From the NCBI GenBank assembly GCA_023436885.1, contig JAEZHI010000018.1, positions 1-64,000 on the forward strand: a stretch of 64,000 nucleotides of DNA, written 5' to 3'. Below, one piece after another: positions 1-7,037 of this stretch (positions are counted from its first letter, which is position 1; every line of letters begins with the position of its first letter). Source of the stretch: Pseudomonadota bacterium. Lineage in GTDB: Bacteria > Pseudomonadota > Alphaproteobacteria > Rhizobiales > Pleomorphomonadaceae. The notes below the pieces were generated by a model that made no database searches, was not told the origin of the DNA, and saw nothing but the letters and a program-made list of their open reading frames with translations. A program made the translations under genes and the position numbers.

Positions 1-116
1 GGGCCGAGGTCGTTGATGCCGACAACCTCGATGTCCTTGCGACCGGACTCGACGATCGCGCGCAGAACGTTACGACCGATACGACCAAAGCCGTTGATGG
101 CGACCTTTACTGCCAT
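1..116 (-). CDS. gap: Glyceraldehyde-3-phosphate dehydrogenase, N-terminal fragment (cut by window edge)
   Basis: Only the first 38 or so codons are inside the window, read from 116 towards 1. The translation starts MAVKVAINGFGRIGRNVLRA, which is the N-terminal NAD-binding Rossmann motif (GxGxxG as GFGRIG) of type I GAPDH, the glycolytic enzyme oxidising glyceraldehyde-3-phosphate to 1,3-bisphosphoglycerate. A Shine-Dalgarno AGGAG lies about 8 bases before the ATG. It follows tkt on the same strand with about 145 bases between, the usual rhizobial tkt-gap order. Which GAPDH paralogue it is (NAD or NADP preference) cannot be judged from this fragment. Confidence 0.93.
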   Translation of the reverse strand, partial: MAVKVAINGFGRIGRNVLRAIVESGRKDIEVVGINDLG

Positions 117-216
117 TGTCTGTCTCCTGATGCAGAGGCGGGCATCTTCCGGCCCGATCCTCGTTAGATGTGGGGACGGTCCGGCGAGTTCCGGATCGCT
201 CCCCCAACTTTCCTCG

Positions 217-253
217 CCCGATGGGAAAGGCGGAGCCCGCCGTTCCCACCGGG
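217..253 (-). other. Strong intercistronic hairpin between tkt and gap
   Basis: Starting 8 bases after the tkt stop codon, the minus strand can fold into a long imperfect stem: CCCG-TGGGAA-GGCGG pairs with CCGCC-TTCCCA-CGGG around a three-base loop, with only two non-Watson-Crick positions. No T-run follows, so it does not look like a standard intrinsic terminator. It is more likely a 3' stabiliser or processing element separating tkt and gap messages. The function is inferred. Confidence 0.55.
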
Positions 254-261
254 CAATAGAG

Positions 262-2247
262 TTAGGCCAGCTTGACCGAGACGAGCTCGGCGATGTGGCT
301 CGCGGAAATGCCGAACTTCTCGTAGAGCAGCTCGATCGGAGCCGAGGCACCGAAGCCGGTCATGCCGACGAAGATGCCGTCCGAGCCGATGATCTCGTCC
401 CAGCCCATGCGCAGGGCGGCTTCGACGCCGACCTTCACCTTGGCGCCGCCGATCACTTCGGCGCGGTAGGCGTCGGACTGAGCGCGGAAGTTCTCGAAGC
501 TCGGCACCGAGACGACGCGCGTCGGGTGGCCGGCTGCGTCGAGCAGCTTCTTGGCGTCGAGGGCGATGGCGACCTCGGAACCGGTGGCGAAGATCGACAC
601 TTCGGCGCGGCCTTCGGCGGCGGCGACTTCATAGGCGCCCTTGGCGACCTTGTTGTCGGCGCTGACCTCGAAGCGGACCGCCGGCAGGTTCTGGCGCGAC
701 AGCGCCAGGGTCGTCGGGCCCTTCTTGTGGTTGAGCGCGAACTCCCAGGCTTCGGCCGTCTCGTAGGCGTCGGCCGGCCGGATGACCGTCATGTTCGGGA
801 TGGCGCGCAGCGAGGCGAGGTGCTCGATCGGCTGATGCGTCGGACCGTCTTCGCCAAGACCGATGGAGTCATGGGTCATGACGTAGGTGACGCGCTGATG
901 CATCAGGGCCGACAGGCGCATGGCCGGGCGGGCGTAGTCGGAGAACACTAGGAAGGTGCCGCCGTAGGGAATGAAGCCGCCGTGCAGCGCGATGCCGTTC
1001 ATGGCGGCGCTCATGCCGAACTCGCGGATACCATAGTGGATGTAGCTGCCCGTGTAGGCGGGGGCCTTCACCGCTTCCTGACCCTTGGTCTTGGTCAGGT
1101 TGGAGCCGGTGAGGTCGGCCGAGCCGCCAGCCATCTCGGGGATGGAGCCGTTGACGACCTCAAGGGCCATCTCGGAAGCCTTGCGCGAGGCAACCTTCGG
1201 CAGCTCGGTGACGAGCTTCTGCTTGTAAGCGGCCATAGCTTCGGCGAAGGCAGCCGGCAGGTCGCCCTTGATGCGGCGATCGAACTCGGCGCGCTTCTTG
1301 GCGTCCAGGGCATTGTAGCGGGCGGTCCAGGCTTCATGGTCCTTGACGGAGCGCTTGCCGGCAGCGCGCCAGTCGGCGAGGATGTTCGCGGGGATCTCGA
1401 AGGGCGGGTAGGGCCAGCCGAGCTTCTCGCGGGCGCCGGCGATCTCGGCGGCGCCGAGCGGCGCACCGTGGACGGCATGGGTGCCGGCCTTCGTCGGGGC
1501 GCCGAAGCCAATGGTGGTCTTGGCGGCGATCAGCACCGGCTTGTCGGACTTCTTGGCGCGCTCGAGAGCGGCAAGGATCGCAACCGGATCATGGCCGTCA
1601 ACGGCGTCGGTGTTCCAGCCGGCGGCGCGGAAGCGGGCCGGGATGTCGCCGCTCTCGGAAACCGAGATCGGGCCGTCGATGGAAATACCGTTATCGTCCC
1701 AGATCAACACGAGCTTGTTGAGCTTGAGATGGCCGGCCAGCGAGATCGCCTCGTGGCTGATGCCTTCCATCAGGCAGCCGTCACCGGCCAGCACGTAGGT
1801 GCGATGGTCGACGATGTCGTCGCCGAACTCGGCATTGAGCATGCGCTCGGCGAGCGCGAAGCCGACCGACATGGCAACGCCCTGGCCGAGCGGACCGGTG
1901 GTCGTCTCGATGCCCTGGGCAAAGCCATATTCCGGGTGGCCGGCGCACTTGGAGCCCCACTGACGAAACGTTTTAATATCTTCGATGCTGATGTCTTCGA
2001 CACCGATCAGGTGGAGGACTGAATAGAGCAGCATGGAGCCATGGCCGGCCGACAGAATGAAGCGGTCGCGATCGGGCCATGACGGAGCAGCGGCATCGAA
2101 CTTGATGACGTCATTGAAAAGAACTGTGGCAACATCGGCTGTGCCCATGGGCATGCCAGGATGGCCGGACTTGGCTTTTTCCACGGCATCCATCGCGAGG
2201 GCGCGGATGGCGTTGGCCATATTCTTGTACCGGGCAGAGTCAGTCAT
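262..2247 (-). CDS. tkt: Transketolase
   Basis: A 661-residue transketolase moving two-carbon ketol units in the pentose phosphate pathway, using thiamine diphosphate. The start MTDSARYKN is preceded by AGGAAA six bases upstream; an upstream in-frame ATG at 2328 lacks a ribosome-binding site and adds residues unlike the family. Visible motifs are the TPP-contacting SGHPGMPMG near residues 27-35, the GDG motif within AGDGCLMEG, and the C-terminal signature GLGEDGPTHQPIEHL. Length and domain order (TPP-binding, pyrimidine-binding, C-terminal) match bacterial transketolases. It is followed on the same strand by gap. Confidence 0.97.
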   Translation of the reverse strand: MTDSARYKNMANAIRALAMDAVEKAKSGHPGMPMGTADVATVLFNDVIKFDAAAPSWPDRDRFILSAGHGSMLLYSVLHLIGVEDISIEDIKTFRQWGSKCAGHPEYGFAQGIETTTGPLGQGVAMSVGFALAERMLNAEFGDDIVDHRTYVLAGDGCLMEGISHEAISLAGHLKLNKLVLIWDDNGISIDGPISVSESGDIPARFRAAGWNTDAVDGHDPVAILAALERAKKSDKPVLIAAKTTIGFGAPTKAGTHAVHGAPLGAAEIAGAREKLGWPYPPFEIPANILADWRAAGKRSVKDHEAWTARYNALDAKKRAEFDRRIKGDLPAAFAEAMAAYKQKLVTELPKVASRKASEMALEVVNGSIPEMAGGSADLTGSNLTKTKGQEAVKAPAYTGSYIHYGIREFGMSAAMNGIALHGGFIPYGGTFLVFSDYARPAMRLSALMHQRVTYVMTHDSIGLGEDGPTHQPIEHLASLRAIPNMTVIRPADAYETAEAWEFALNHKKGPTTLALSRQNLPAVRFEVSADNKVAKGAYEVAAAEGRAEVSIFATGSEVAIALDAKKLLDAAGHPTRVVSVPSFENFRAQSDAYRAEVIGGAKVKVGVEAALRMGWDEIIGSDGIFVGMTGFGASAPIELLYEKFGISASHIAELVSVKLA

Positions 2248-2569
2248 TGTTATTTCCTGACAGGATTTGGCCGGAAAACTCCTTGGGCAAGCCAAACGAC
2301 GGACAAATGCGTATCTTCCGGCAGACACGCCATGCCATTACGTCTTTTGGCTAAAGCGGCCGATCAATAGCAGGGCGGTATCATCTGTCAATGACAACCG
2401 GGGCTCGTCAAAGCCCCCAAAGGCCAAAAAAGGGGAAAGCTGGTATTTTCCCAGATTGCTCTCCCAACGGACCGTTGTCACGTCTTAATCTTTGTGGCAA
2501 CCAGACCAGACAAGCGATGAATTCTTCGGCCGATTTTCTTTCGGACCGGTAGAGCATCCGGAGGCGGGT
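2248..2569. other. Divergent intergenic region between tkt and the DUF4164 gene
   Basis: These 322 bases hold the 5' leaders of tkt (minus) and of the DUF4164-zapA pair (plus). Apart from the tkt promoter candidate I see no convincing gene; short open frames here lack ribosome-binding sites and family features. Confidence 0.5.
2364..2391 (-). promoter_or_regulatory. Candidate sigma-70 promoter for tkt
   Basis: On the minus strand TTGACA (2391-2386) is followed after 16 bases by TATTGA (2369-2364), about 120 bases upstream of the tkt start. The -35 is a consensus match; the -10 matches at four of six positions. No transcript data support it. Confidence 0.4.
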
Positions 2570-2851
2570 ATGGCCGGAGCGGCGTCTCTAGACGCGGCCT
2601 TTGAAAGGCTCGACCAGGCGCTGGGGCGTCTGGAACTTGCGGTGGAGCGGCGGTTAGCCGGCGAGCGCACCATTTCCGGTCTCGAGGACGAGTTATTCCG
2701 TCTCGGGGAGGATCGGTCGCGCCTTGCCGGCGACCTTGACGACGCGCTCGCCAAGGCTGGTCGCCTGGAGGACGCGAACCGCGAGGTTTCCCGCCGCCTT
2801 GTCGCCGCGATGGAGTCGATCCGCTCCGTTCTCGATACGCACGGAGGGTGA
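2570..2851 (+). CDS. DUF4164 family coiled-coil protein
   Basis: A 93-residue protein starting MAGAASLDAAFERL, with GGAGG five bases before the ATG. Almost the whole chain is charged heptad-like helix (LDQALGRLELAVERR, then ELFRLGEDRSRLAGDLDDAL), typical of the small DUF4164 proteins encoded just before zapA in Hyphomicrobiales. It ends four bases before the zapA start, so the two are probably co-translated. A role linked to ZapA and the FtsZ ring is suggested only by position; the family function is unknown to me. Confidence 0.82.
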   Translation: MAGAASLDAAFERLDQALGRLELAVERRLAGERTISGLEDELFRLGEDRSRLAGDLDDALAKAGRLEDANREVSRRLVAAMESIRSVLDTHGG

Positions 2852-2855
2852 CGCT

Positions 2856-3209
2856 TTGAGTCAGGTGACCGTCACGATTGCCGGCAAGACCTATCGCATG
2901 GCCTGCGACGACGGCCAGGAAGAGCATCTTTACGGGCTCGCCAGTCGTCTCGACGCCATCCTCAATGAAATTCGCGCGGTGTTCGGTGAGATCGGCGATC
3001 AGCGGCTGACCGTGATGAGTGCGATTACGGTGCTCGATCAGTTGTCGGAGACCGAGCGCAAGCTGAAAGGGCTCGAAGCCGAGGCGCGTTCGCTGCGTGA
3101 AAGCCGCGATGTGCTTTTGGAGCGACAGGGTGAGATCGAACGGCGCCTTGCCGAGAAGGTGGTCGAGGTTGCCGCTCGCATCGACGCCGCTGCTGAGAAG
3201 ATGGTCTGA
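2856..3209 (+). CDS. zapA: Cell division protein ZapA
   Basis: A 117-residue ZapA, the FtsZ-ring associated protein that promotes FtsZ filament bundling in the cytoplasm. The N-terminal part, SQVTVTIAGKTYRMACDDGQ, is the ZapA globular domain (V-x-I-x-G-K/R-x-Y), followed by the long C-terminal dimerising coiled coil from about residue 65. The start is taken as TTG at 2856: GGAGGG sits just upstream and the family N-terminus begins at this codon. It follows the DUF4164 gene with a four-base gap. Confidence 0.88.
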   Translation: MSQVTVTIAGKTYRMACDDGQEEHLYGLASRLDAILNEIRAVFGEIGDQRLTVMSAITVLDQLSETERKLKGLEAEARSLRESRDVLLERQGEIERRLAEKVVEVAARIDAAAEKMV

Positions 3210-3260
3210 GTTTTTCCGTCTTCGTTGCCTAGTGTTCATCCAATTGTCTAGTGCACATCG

Positions 3261-3291
3261 GCTTTCGTCTACTGGAAGAGTGGACGAAAGC
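3261..3291 (+). other. 13-bp hairpin downstream of zapA
   Basis: GCTTTCGTCTACT (3261-3273) pairs with AGTGGACGAAAGC (3279-3291) around the loop GGAAG, with a single U-G wobble. It lies 52 bases after the zapA stop. No T-run follows, so a Rho-independent terminator is unlikely; a 3' end protector or a structured leader of the downstream unit is possible. Confidence 0.6.
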
Positions 3292-3338
3292 AGGGCAAAT
3301 TTACATAGGATTTACCGCTTGATCTTTTAGGAGGGCCC

Positions 3339-3359
3339 ATGCAGGCCGTGCAAGGCTGA
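3339..3359 (+). CDS. Six-codon minicistron with perfect Shine-Dalgarno (possible leader peptide)
   Basis: ATG at 3339 opens the six-codon frame MQAVQG ending in TGA. It is preceded by AGGAGGG at 3329-3335, one of the best ribosome-binding sites in the window, with the usual spacing. It lies between the zapA hairpin and the 63-residue membrane protein. I cannot show it is translated; the strength of the SD on such a short frame is the only evidence. Confidence 0.3.
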   Translation: MQAVQG

Positions 3360-3435
3360 TGCAGCAAAAGCAGCGTTGCCTCGCTACGGATAATTCCATA
3401 TATGGGGCTCGACAGGATTTTTTCGGGGGAACTCC

Positions 3436-3627
3436 ATGACCAGCCACGAATCGACAGCTGTGAACGAGGGCGGAAATCCCTGGGCGGTGCTGGCGGTGAT
3501 GGTCTTGGTTCTCCTGATCGGAATTGGGGCGGTGGCGCTGTTTGGTTACGCCGCTCTTATCGTGCTTGCCCTCGCCGGAACGGCTTCGATGCTGGTGACT
3601 CTCGTCATCTTGACGGCTGGTGGGTAA
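3436..3627 (+). CDS. Small two-segment membrane protein (63 residues)
   Basis: A 63-residue protein. After a polar N-terminus (about 14 residues, MTSHESTAVNEGG) it is almost entirely hydrophobic, with two predicted membrane helices at about 16-38 and 42-61. GGGGG lies before the ATG. It sits between zapA and the 6S RNA gene and ends just before a strong terminator, so it is probably its own transcription unit. I do not recognise a family. Its codon choice and its tight fit before the terminator support a real gene. Confidence 0.62.
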   Translation: MTSHESTAVNEGGNPWAVLAVMVLVLLIGIGAVALFGYAALIVLALAGTASMLVTLVILTAGG

Positions 3628-3653
3628 CTGATACTGCGATCCGCGCAGCGACT

Positions 3654-3688
3654 GGGGCGGTGGGTTTTCCTGCCGCCCCCTCTTTTTT
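3654..3688 (+). terminator. Intrinsic terminator after the 63-residue membrane protein gene
   Basis: GGGGCGG (3654-3660) pairs with CCGCCCC (3673-3679), followed by CTCTTTTTT. This is a classic GC stem plus T-run and isolates the 6S RNA gene from upstream transcription. Confidence 0.85.
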
Positions 3689-3726
3689 CCGGTGGCACGA
3701 CCCTGAATTTTGTCGCGCCGAGGCCC

Positions 3727-3755
3727 TTTGCCGGATCACCGGTCTCGCCTATATA
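3727..3755 (+). promoter_or_regulatory. Promoter of the 6S RNA gene
   Basis: TTTGCC (3727-3732) and TATATA (3750-3755) are separated by 17 bases, which puts the transcription start near 3762, exactly where the closing stem of the 6S RNA begins. The fit of promoter and RNA end supports both calls. Confidence 0.6.
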
Positions 3756-3761
3756 GGGGAA

Positions 3762-3924
3762 GTGGCGTAGCTGCGCTTCTCGTTAGGAATCAATATCCCC
3801 GGGGCCTTAATGATCCTGAAGGGAGCTGTCCCCGCCCGAACCCGTGGGTTTGGGCACACGGCGCCCACCTACGTTGTAGGTTTCCCGGGATCACACTTCC
3901 GACGGTCGTTTTCGCGGGCGCCAC
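3762..3924 (+). ncRNA. ssrS: 6S RNA (SsrS)
   Basis: This lies between zapA and fthC, the position of 6S RNA in many proteobacteria. The ends pair: GTGGCG (3762-3767) with CGCCAC (3919-3924), giving a 163-nt RNA of normal 6S size. The segment after 3835 (CGAACCCGTGGGTTTGGGCA and the following CACCTACGTTGTAGGTT) matches what I recall of the conserved apical part of alphaproteobacterial 6S RNAs, with a local hairpin CCTACGTTGTAGG. 6S RNA mimics an open promoter and binds the housekeeping sigma factor-RNA polymerase holoenzyme, lowering transcription in stationary phase. The gene has its own promoter and an upstream terminator. Confidence 0.85.
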
Positions 3925-3970
3925 ACCCTTCTACCGCCGGTTTACATCCTGTGATGCCCGGAGGCCCACC

Positions 3971-4576
3971 ATTCCCATAGACGCAACTTCCGAATTGCCC
4001 CGTGCCCTCGTCGCAGCCGAGAAGGCACGCGTGCGCAAGCTGGCGCTCGGCCGCCGCGATGGGCTCAATGCCGTGGCGCGACAGGAAGGGTCGGCCGCCA
4101 TTGCCGCGTCCGTCCTGGCGCTCGGTCTTCCTGCCGGCTGTGCCGTTTCGGCCTTCCTGCCGATCCAGAGCGAGGCCGATCTCAACGAGGTCATCGCTGG
4201 GCTCGACGAGCGCGGCCATCCCGTCGGGCTGCCGATCATGGTCGAGTCGGGTTTGGTGTTCCGTCGATTCCGGCCCGGGGATGCGCTGGTGCCTCTAGGG
4301 TTCGGTACGCGCGGTCCCGGTCCACAAGCTCCCGAAGTCGTGCCGGACGTTCTTCTGATGCCGCTCTCCGCCTTTGACCGGCTTGGCGGGCGTGTTGGCT
4401 ACGGACGTGGTTATTATGACCGGACCATTGCCGGTTTGCGGGCATCTGGCCATTTTCCCCGCTTGATTGGCATTGCCTTCTCGGTGCAGGAAGTGGCTGC
4501 GGTGCCCATGGAGCCCCATGACGCGCCGCTCGACATGATTGTTACCGAGCGGGATGTCTTCCGCTTCGCTCGCTGA
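3971..4576 (+). CDS. fthC: 5-formyltetrahydrofolate cyclo-ligase
   Basis: Catalyses ATP-dependent conversion of 5-formyl-THF to 5,10-methenyl-THF (YgfA/MTHFS). The family signature GGRVGYGRGYYDRTIAGL is near the C-terminus, with the basic N-terminal helix KARVRKLALGRRDGL. The reading frame runs back through the 6S RNA gene, but between 3924 and 3971 there is no ATG, GTG or TTG in frame. I choose ATT at 3971 because GGAGG lies six bases upstream, giving 201 residues. The alternative, TTG at 3995, has no visible ribosome-binding site and gives 193 residues. It follows ssrS as in many proteobacteria and precedes the ymdB homologue by 33 bases. Confidence 0.87.
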   Translation: MPIDATSELPRALVAAEKARVRKLALGRRDGLNAVARQEGSAAIAASVLALGLPAGCAVSAFLPIQSEADLNEVIAGLDERGHPVGLPIMVESGLVFRRFRPGDALVPLGFGTRGPGPQAPEVVPDVLLMPLSAFDRLGGRVGYGRGYYDRTIAGLRASGHFPRLIGIAFSVQEVAAVPMEPHDAPLDMIVTERDVFRFAR

Positions 4577-4609
4577 CTTCGACAGGACGTTGGGGGAGAA
4601 CGCCAGACA

Positions 4610-5428
4610 ATGCGATTGCTGTTCGTGGGAGACGTGGTCGGCCGCTCGGGTCGCAATGCCATTTCCGACATCCTGCCGGGTCTCATCGCCGACTATGCCC
4701 TGGACCTTGTGGTCGTGAACGGCGAGAACGCAGCCGGTGGCTTTGGCATCACAGAAGAAATCTGCCAGGACTTTCTCGACGCCGGTGCCGATGTTGTCAC
4801 CACGGGCAATCACGCCTGGGACCAGCGCGAGGCGCTCGTCTTCATCGAACGGCAGCCGCAGTTGCTTCGGCCGGCTAACTATCCGGCTGGAACGCCGGGC
4901 CGTGGCGCCACCGTTGCTATTGCCAGGAATGGTGCCCGCGTTCTGGTGGTCAACGTCATGGGTCGCGTCTACATGGATGCGCTCGACGATCCCTTCGCCG
5001 CGGCCGACCGCGAGCTGAATGCCTGCCCGCTTGGCAGCATGGTCGATGCCGTGGTTGTCGACATGCATGCCGAAGCAACCTCCGAAAAGCAGGCGATGGG
5101 CCATTATCTCGATGGTCGCGCGTCGCTTGTCGTGGGTACCCACACCCATGTGCCGACCGCCGACTACCAGATCTTCGATGGTGGGACTGCCTATCTGTCG
5201 GATGCCGGCATGACCGGCGACTATGACAGCGTGCTCGGCATGGAAAAGGAAGAGCCGGTCAACCGTTTCCTGCGCAAGATTCCGACCTCCCGTTTCCAGC
5301 CGGCGCTCGGTGAGCCCACGCTGTGCGGTGTTGCCGTCGAGGTGAGCGATTCCACCGGTTTGGCCGAGGCGATCGAGCCGGTCCGCATCGGCGGTCGTCT
5401 TGCAGAAGCATTGCCGACTTTTTGGTAA
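4610..5428 (+). CDS. YmdB-type metallophosphoesterase (TIGR00282 family)
   Basis: A 272-residue calcineurin-like phosphoesterase of the TIGR00282/YmdB family, characterised in other bacteria as a 2',3'-cyclic nucleotide 2'-phosphodiesterase. Metal-binding motifs are in order: GDVVGRSGR at the N-terminus, NGENAAGGFGIT near residue 40, GNHAWDQRE near 65, VDMHAEATSEKQAM near 150, and GTHTHVPTAD near 175. GGGGGA precedes the ATG. Length matches the family. It is probably co-transcribed with fthC. The cellular role in alphaproteobacteria is not settled. Confidence 0.88.
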   Translation: MRLLFVGDVVGRSGRNAISDILPGLIADYALDLVVVNGENAAGGFGITEEICQDFLDAGADVVTTGNHAWDQREALVFIERQPQLLRPANYPAGTPGRGATVAIARNGARVLVVNVMGRVYMDALDDPFAAADRELNACPLGSMVDAVVVDMHAEATSEKQAMGHYLDGRASLVVGTHTHVPTADYQIFDGGTAYLSDAGMTGDYDSVLGMEKEEPVNRFLRKIPTSRFQPALGEPTLCGVAVEVSDSTGLAEAIEPVRIGGRLAEALPTFW

Positions 5429-5559
5429 GCGCCCCGGCTGGATTTAAGGCCAACAAACGCCTATAAGGCGCCCCATTCGTGGATTTGTGCCGTGATCGAT
5501 GGTCGCGGGAGGCGTGTGCATGCGCCTCGCGCCCTTTCGCGGTTCCCTCAGGAGGCACT

Positions 5560-6306
5560 ATGGCCGGTCATTCACAGTTCAAGAACATCATGCACCGCAA
5601 GGGCGCGCAGGACGCCAAGCGGTCGAAGATCTTCGCCAAGCTCGCCCGCGAAGTCACGGTGGCAGCCAAGATCGGCGGAGCCGATCCGGCGATGAACGCT
5701 CGTCTGCGTCTTGCCATCTTGAACGCCCGCGCCGAGAACATGCCCAAGGACAACATCGACCGGGCTATCAAGAAGGCGGCTGGCGCCGACACGGAGAACT
5801 TCGACGAGGTTCGCTACGAGGGCTACGGTCCGGGCGGCACCGCCGTCATCGTCGAGGCGCTGACCGACAATCGCAACCGCACGGCCTCCGTTGTCCGTTC
5901 GGTGTTCACCAAGGCTGGCGGCGCGCTCGGCGAAACCGGCTCGGTCGGCTTCATGTTCGATCGCCTCGGCGAGATCAGCTATCCGCTCAGCGCCGGCTCG
6001 AACGATGCCGTTCTGGAAGCCGCCATCGAGGCTGGCGCCGATGACGTCGAGTCGGATGAGGAAGGCCACTTCATCTACTGCGCCTTCGAATCGATGGGCG
6101 AAGTGACCAAGGCGCTGGAAGCCTCGCTGGGCGCTGCCGCCTCGATCAAGTCGGTGTGGAAGCCGAAGACTACGTCGCCGCTCGATGAGGAGAAGGCGAC
6201 GAGCCTGATGAAGATGGTCGATCTTCTCGAAGACGACGACGACGTGCAGAACGTCTACACCAACATGGAAATCTCCGACGAAGTCGCCGCCAAGCTGGCC
6301 GGCTGA
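5560..6306 (+). CDS. yebC: YebC/PmpR family regulator (TACO1-like)
   Basis: A 248-residue YebC-family protein starting MAGHSQFKNIMHRKGAQD, with GGAGG just before the ATG. The family motifs (N-terminal basic helical domain; NMPKDNIDRAIKKAAG; YEGYGPGGTAVIVEALTDN) are all present. Members are described as DNA-binding regulators and more recently as translation factors relieving ribosome stalling at proline stretches. It normally sits beside ruvCAB; here ruvC is about 8 kb away, so the block has been split. A strong terminator follows. Confidence 0.93.
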   Translation: MAGHSQFKNIMHRKGAQDAKRSKIFAKLAREVTVAAKIGGADPAMNARLRLAILNARAENMPKDNIDRAIKKAAGADTENFDEVRYEGYGPGGTAVIVEALTDNRNRTASVVRSVFTKAGGALGETGSVGFMFDRLGEISYPLSAGSNDAVLEAAIEAGADDVESDEEGHFIYCAFESMGEVTKALEASLGAAASIKSVWKPKTTSPLDEEKATSLMKMVDLLEDDDDVQNVYTNMEISDEVAAKLAG

Positions 6307-6330
6307 GACTGAACGTCCTTCCATTGTTTG

Positions 6331-6364
6331 CGCCCGCCGTTGCTCACGTGACGGCGGGCGTTTT
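6331..6364 (+). terminator. Intrinsic terminator after yebC
   Basis: CGCCCGCCGT (6331-6340) pairs perfectly with ACGGCGGGCG (6351-6360), followed by TTTT. It ends the fthC-ymdB-yebC group 24 bases past the yebC stop. Confidence 0.85.
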
Positions 6365-6406
6365 CATTTGATCTCGGCCCGGCTATCTTCGGCGGGGAGG
6401 TGTAAA

Positions 6407-6865
6407 ATGGGCGAAAACGGACATTCCGGCGGTTGCCAGTGTGGGCGTGTGCGGTTCCGCGTCGATGGAGCGCTCGGCCGGGCGAGCATCTGCCATTGCC
6501 GCATGTGCCAGAAAGCTTTCGGCTCGTTCTTCGGGCCTTTGGTTTCTGCTCCCAATGAGCACCTGAACTGGACGCGCGGCGAACCTTCCTGGTTCCAGAG
6601 CTCCAACAAGGTGCGGCGTGGCTTCTGCAGCCATTGCGGCACACCGCTCGCCTATGACTGGGGCGGACCGGCATTGGAACTGGCCATCGGAGCCCTCGAC
6701 GATCCCGAATCGGTGCCCCCCACCATTCAGGTTGGGCTGGAGCATCGGATGAGCTGGTTTTCACGTCTCCCGGACCTGCCGACCCGAACGCCGGAAGAAC
6801 AGGAAAAGGTCAGTCGTTTCCAGGCGGTTATCGTTTCCCTCCAGCATCCGGACCGGGATGCCTGA
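6407..6865 (+). CDS. GFA family zinc-binding protein
   Basis: A 152-residue glutathione-dependent formaldehyde-activating enzyme-like (GFA, CENP-V fold) protein. The zinc-binding cysteine pattern is visible: GGCQCGRVRF near residue 10, CHCRMCQK near 34, and FCSHCGTPLAYDW near 80. GGGGAGG precedes the ATG by six bases. The family is diverse and most members are not formaldehyde enzymes, so the substrate is unknown. It is bounded by the yebC terminator upstream and by an intergenic region before the ene-reductase. Confidence 0.85.
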   Translation: MGENGHSGGCQCGRVRFRVDGALGRASICHCRMCQKAFGSFFGPLVSAPNEHLNWTRGEPSWFQSSNKVRRGFCSHCGTPLAYDWGGPALELAIGALDDPESVPPTIQVGLEHRMSWFSRLPDLPTRTPEEQEKVSRFQAVIVSLQHPDRDA

Positions 6866-6952
6866 GGTCATCGATCCTTCATAACTCCTTGATTTAAAGC
6901 TCCTGGCCTGTCTTCACGGAAATGTTCACGCATGAGCTCTATGCAAGAAACA

Positions 6953-6964
6953 TAGTGGCCACTA
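6953..6964. promoter_or_regulatory. 12-bp perfect palindrome upstream of the ene-reductase
   Basis: TAGTGGCCACTA is a perfect 12-bp palindrome about 75 bases before the ene-reductase start and could be an operator. No regulator gene is adjacent on the same side; the binding protein is unknown. Confidence 0.3.
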
Positions 6965-7037
6965 GAAATGCGTGCATATACCCCTACTTTATGGCTCAGC
7001 TTCATTGCCACTCGATAGCCCGTCAGGAGCTTCCTTG

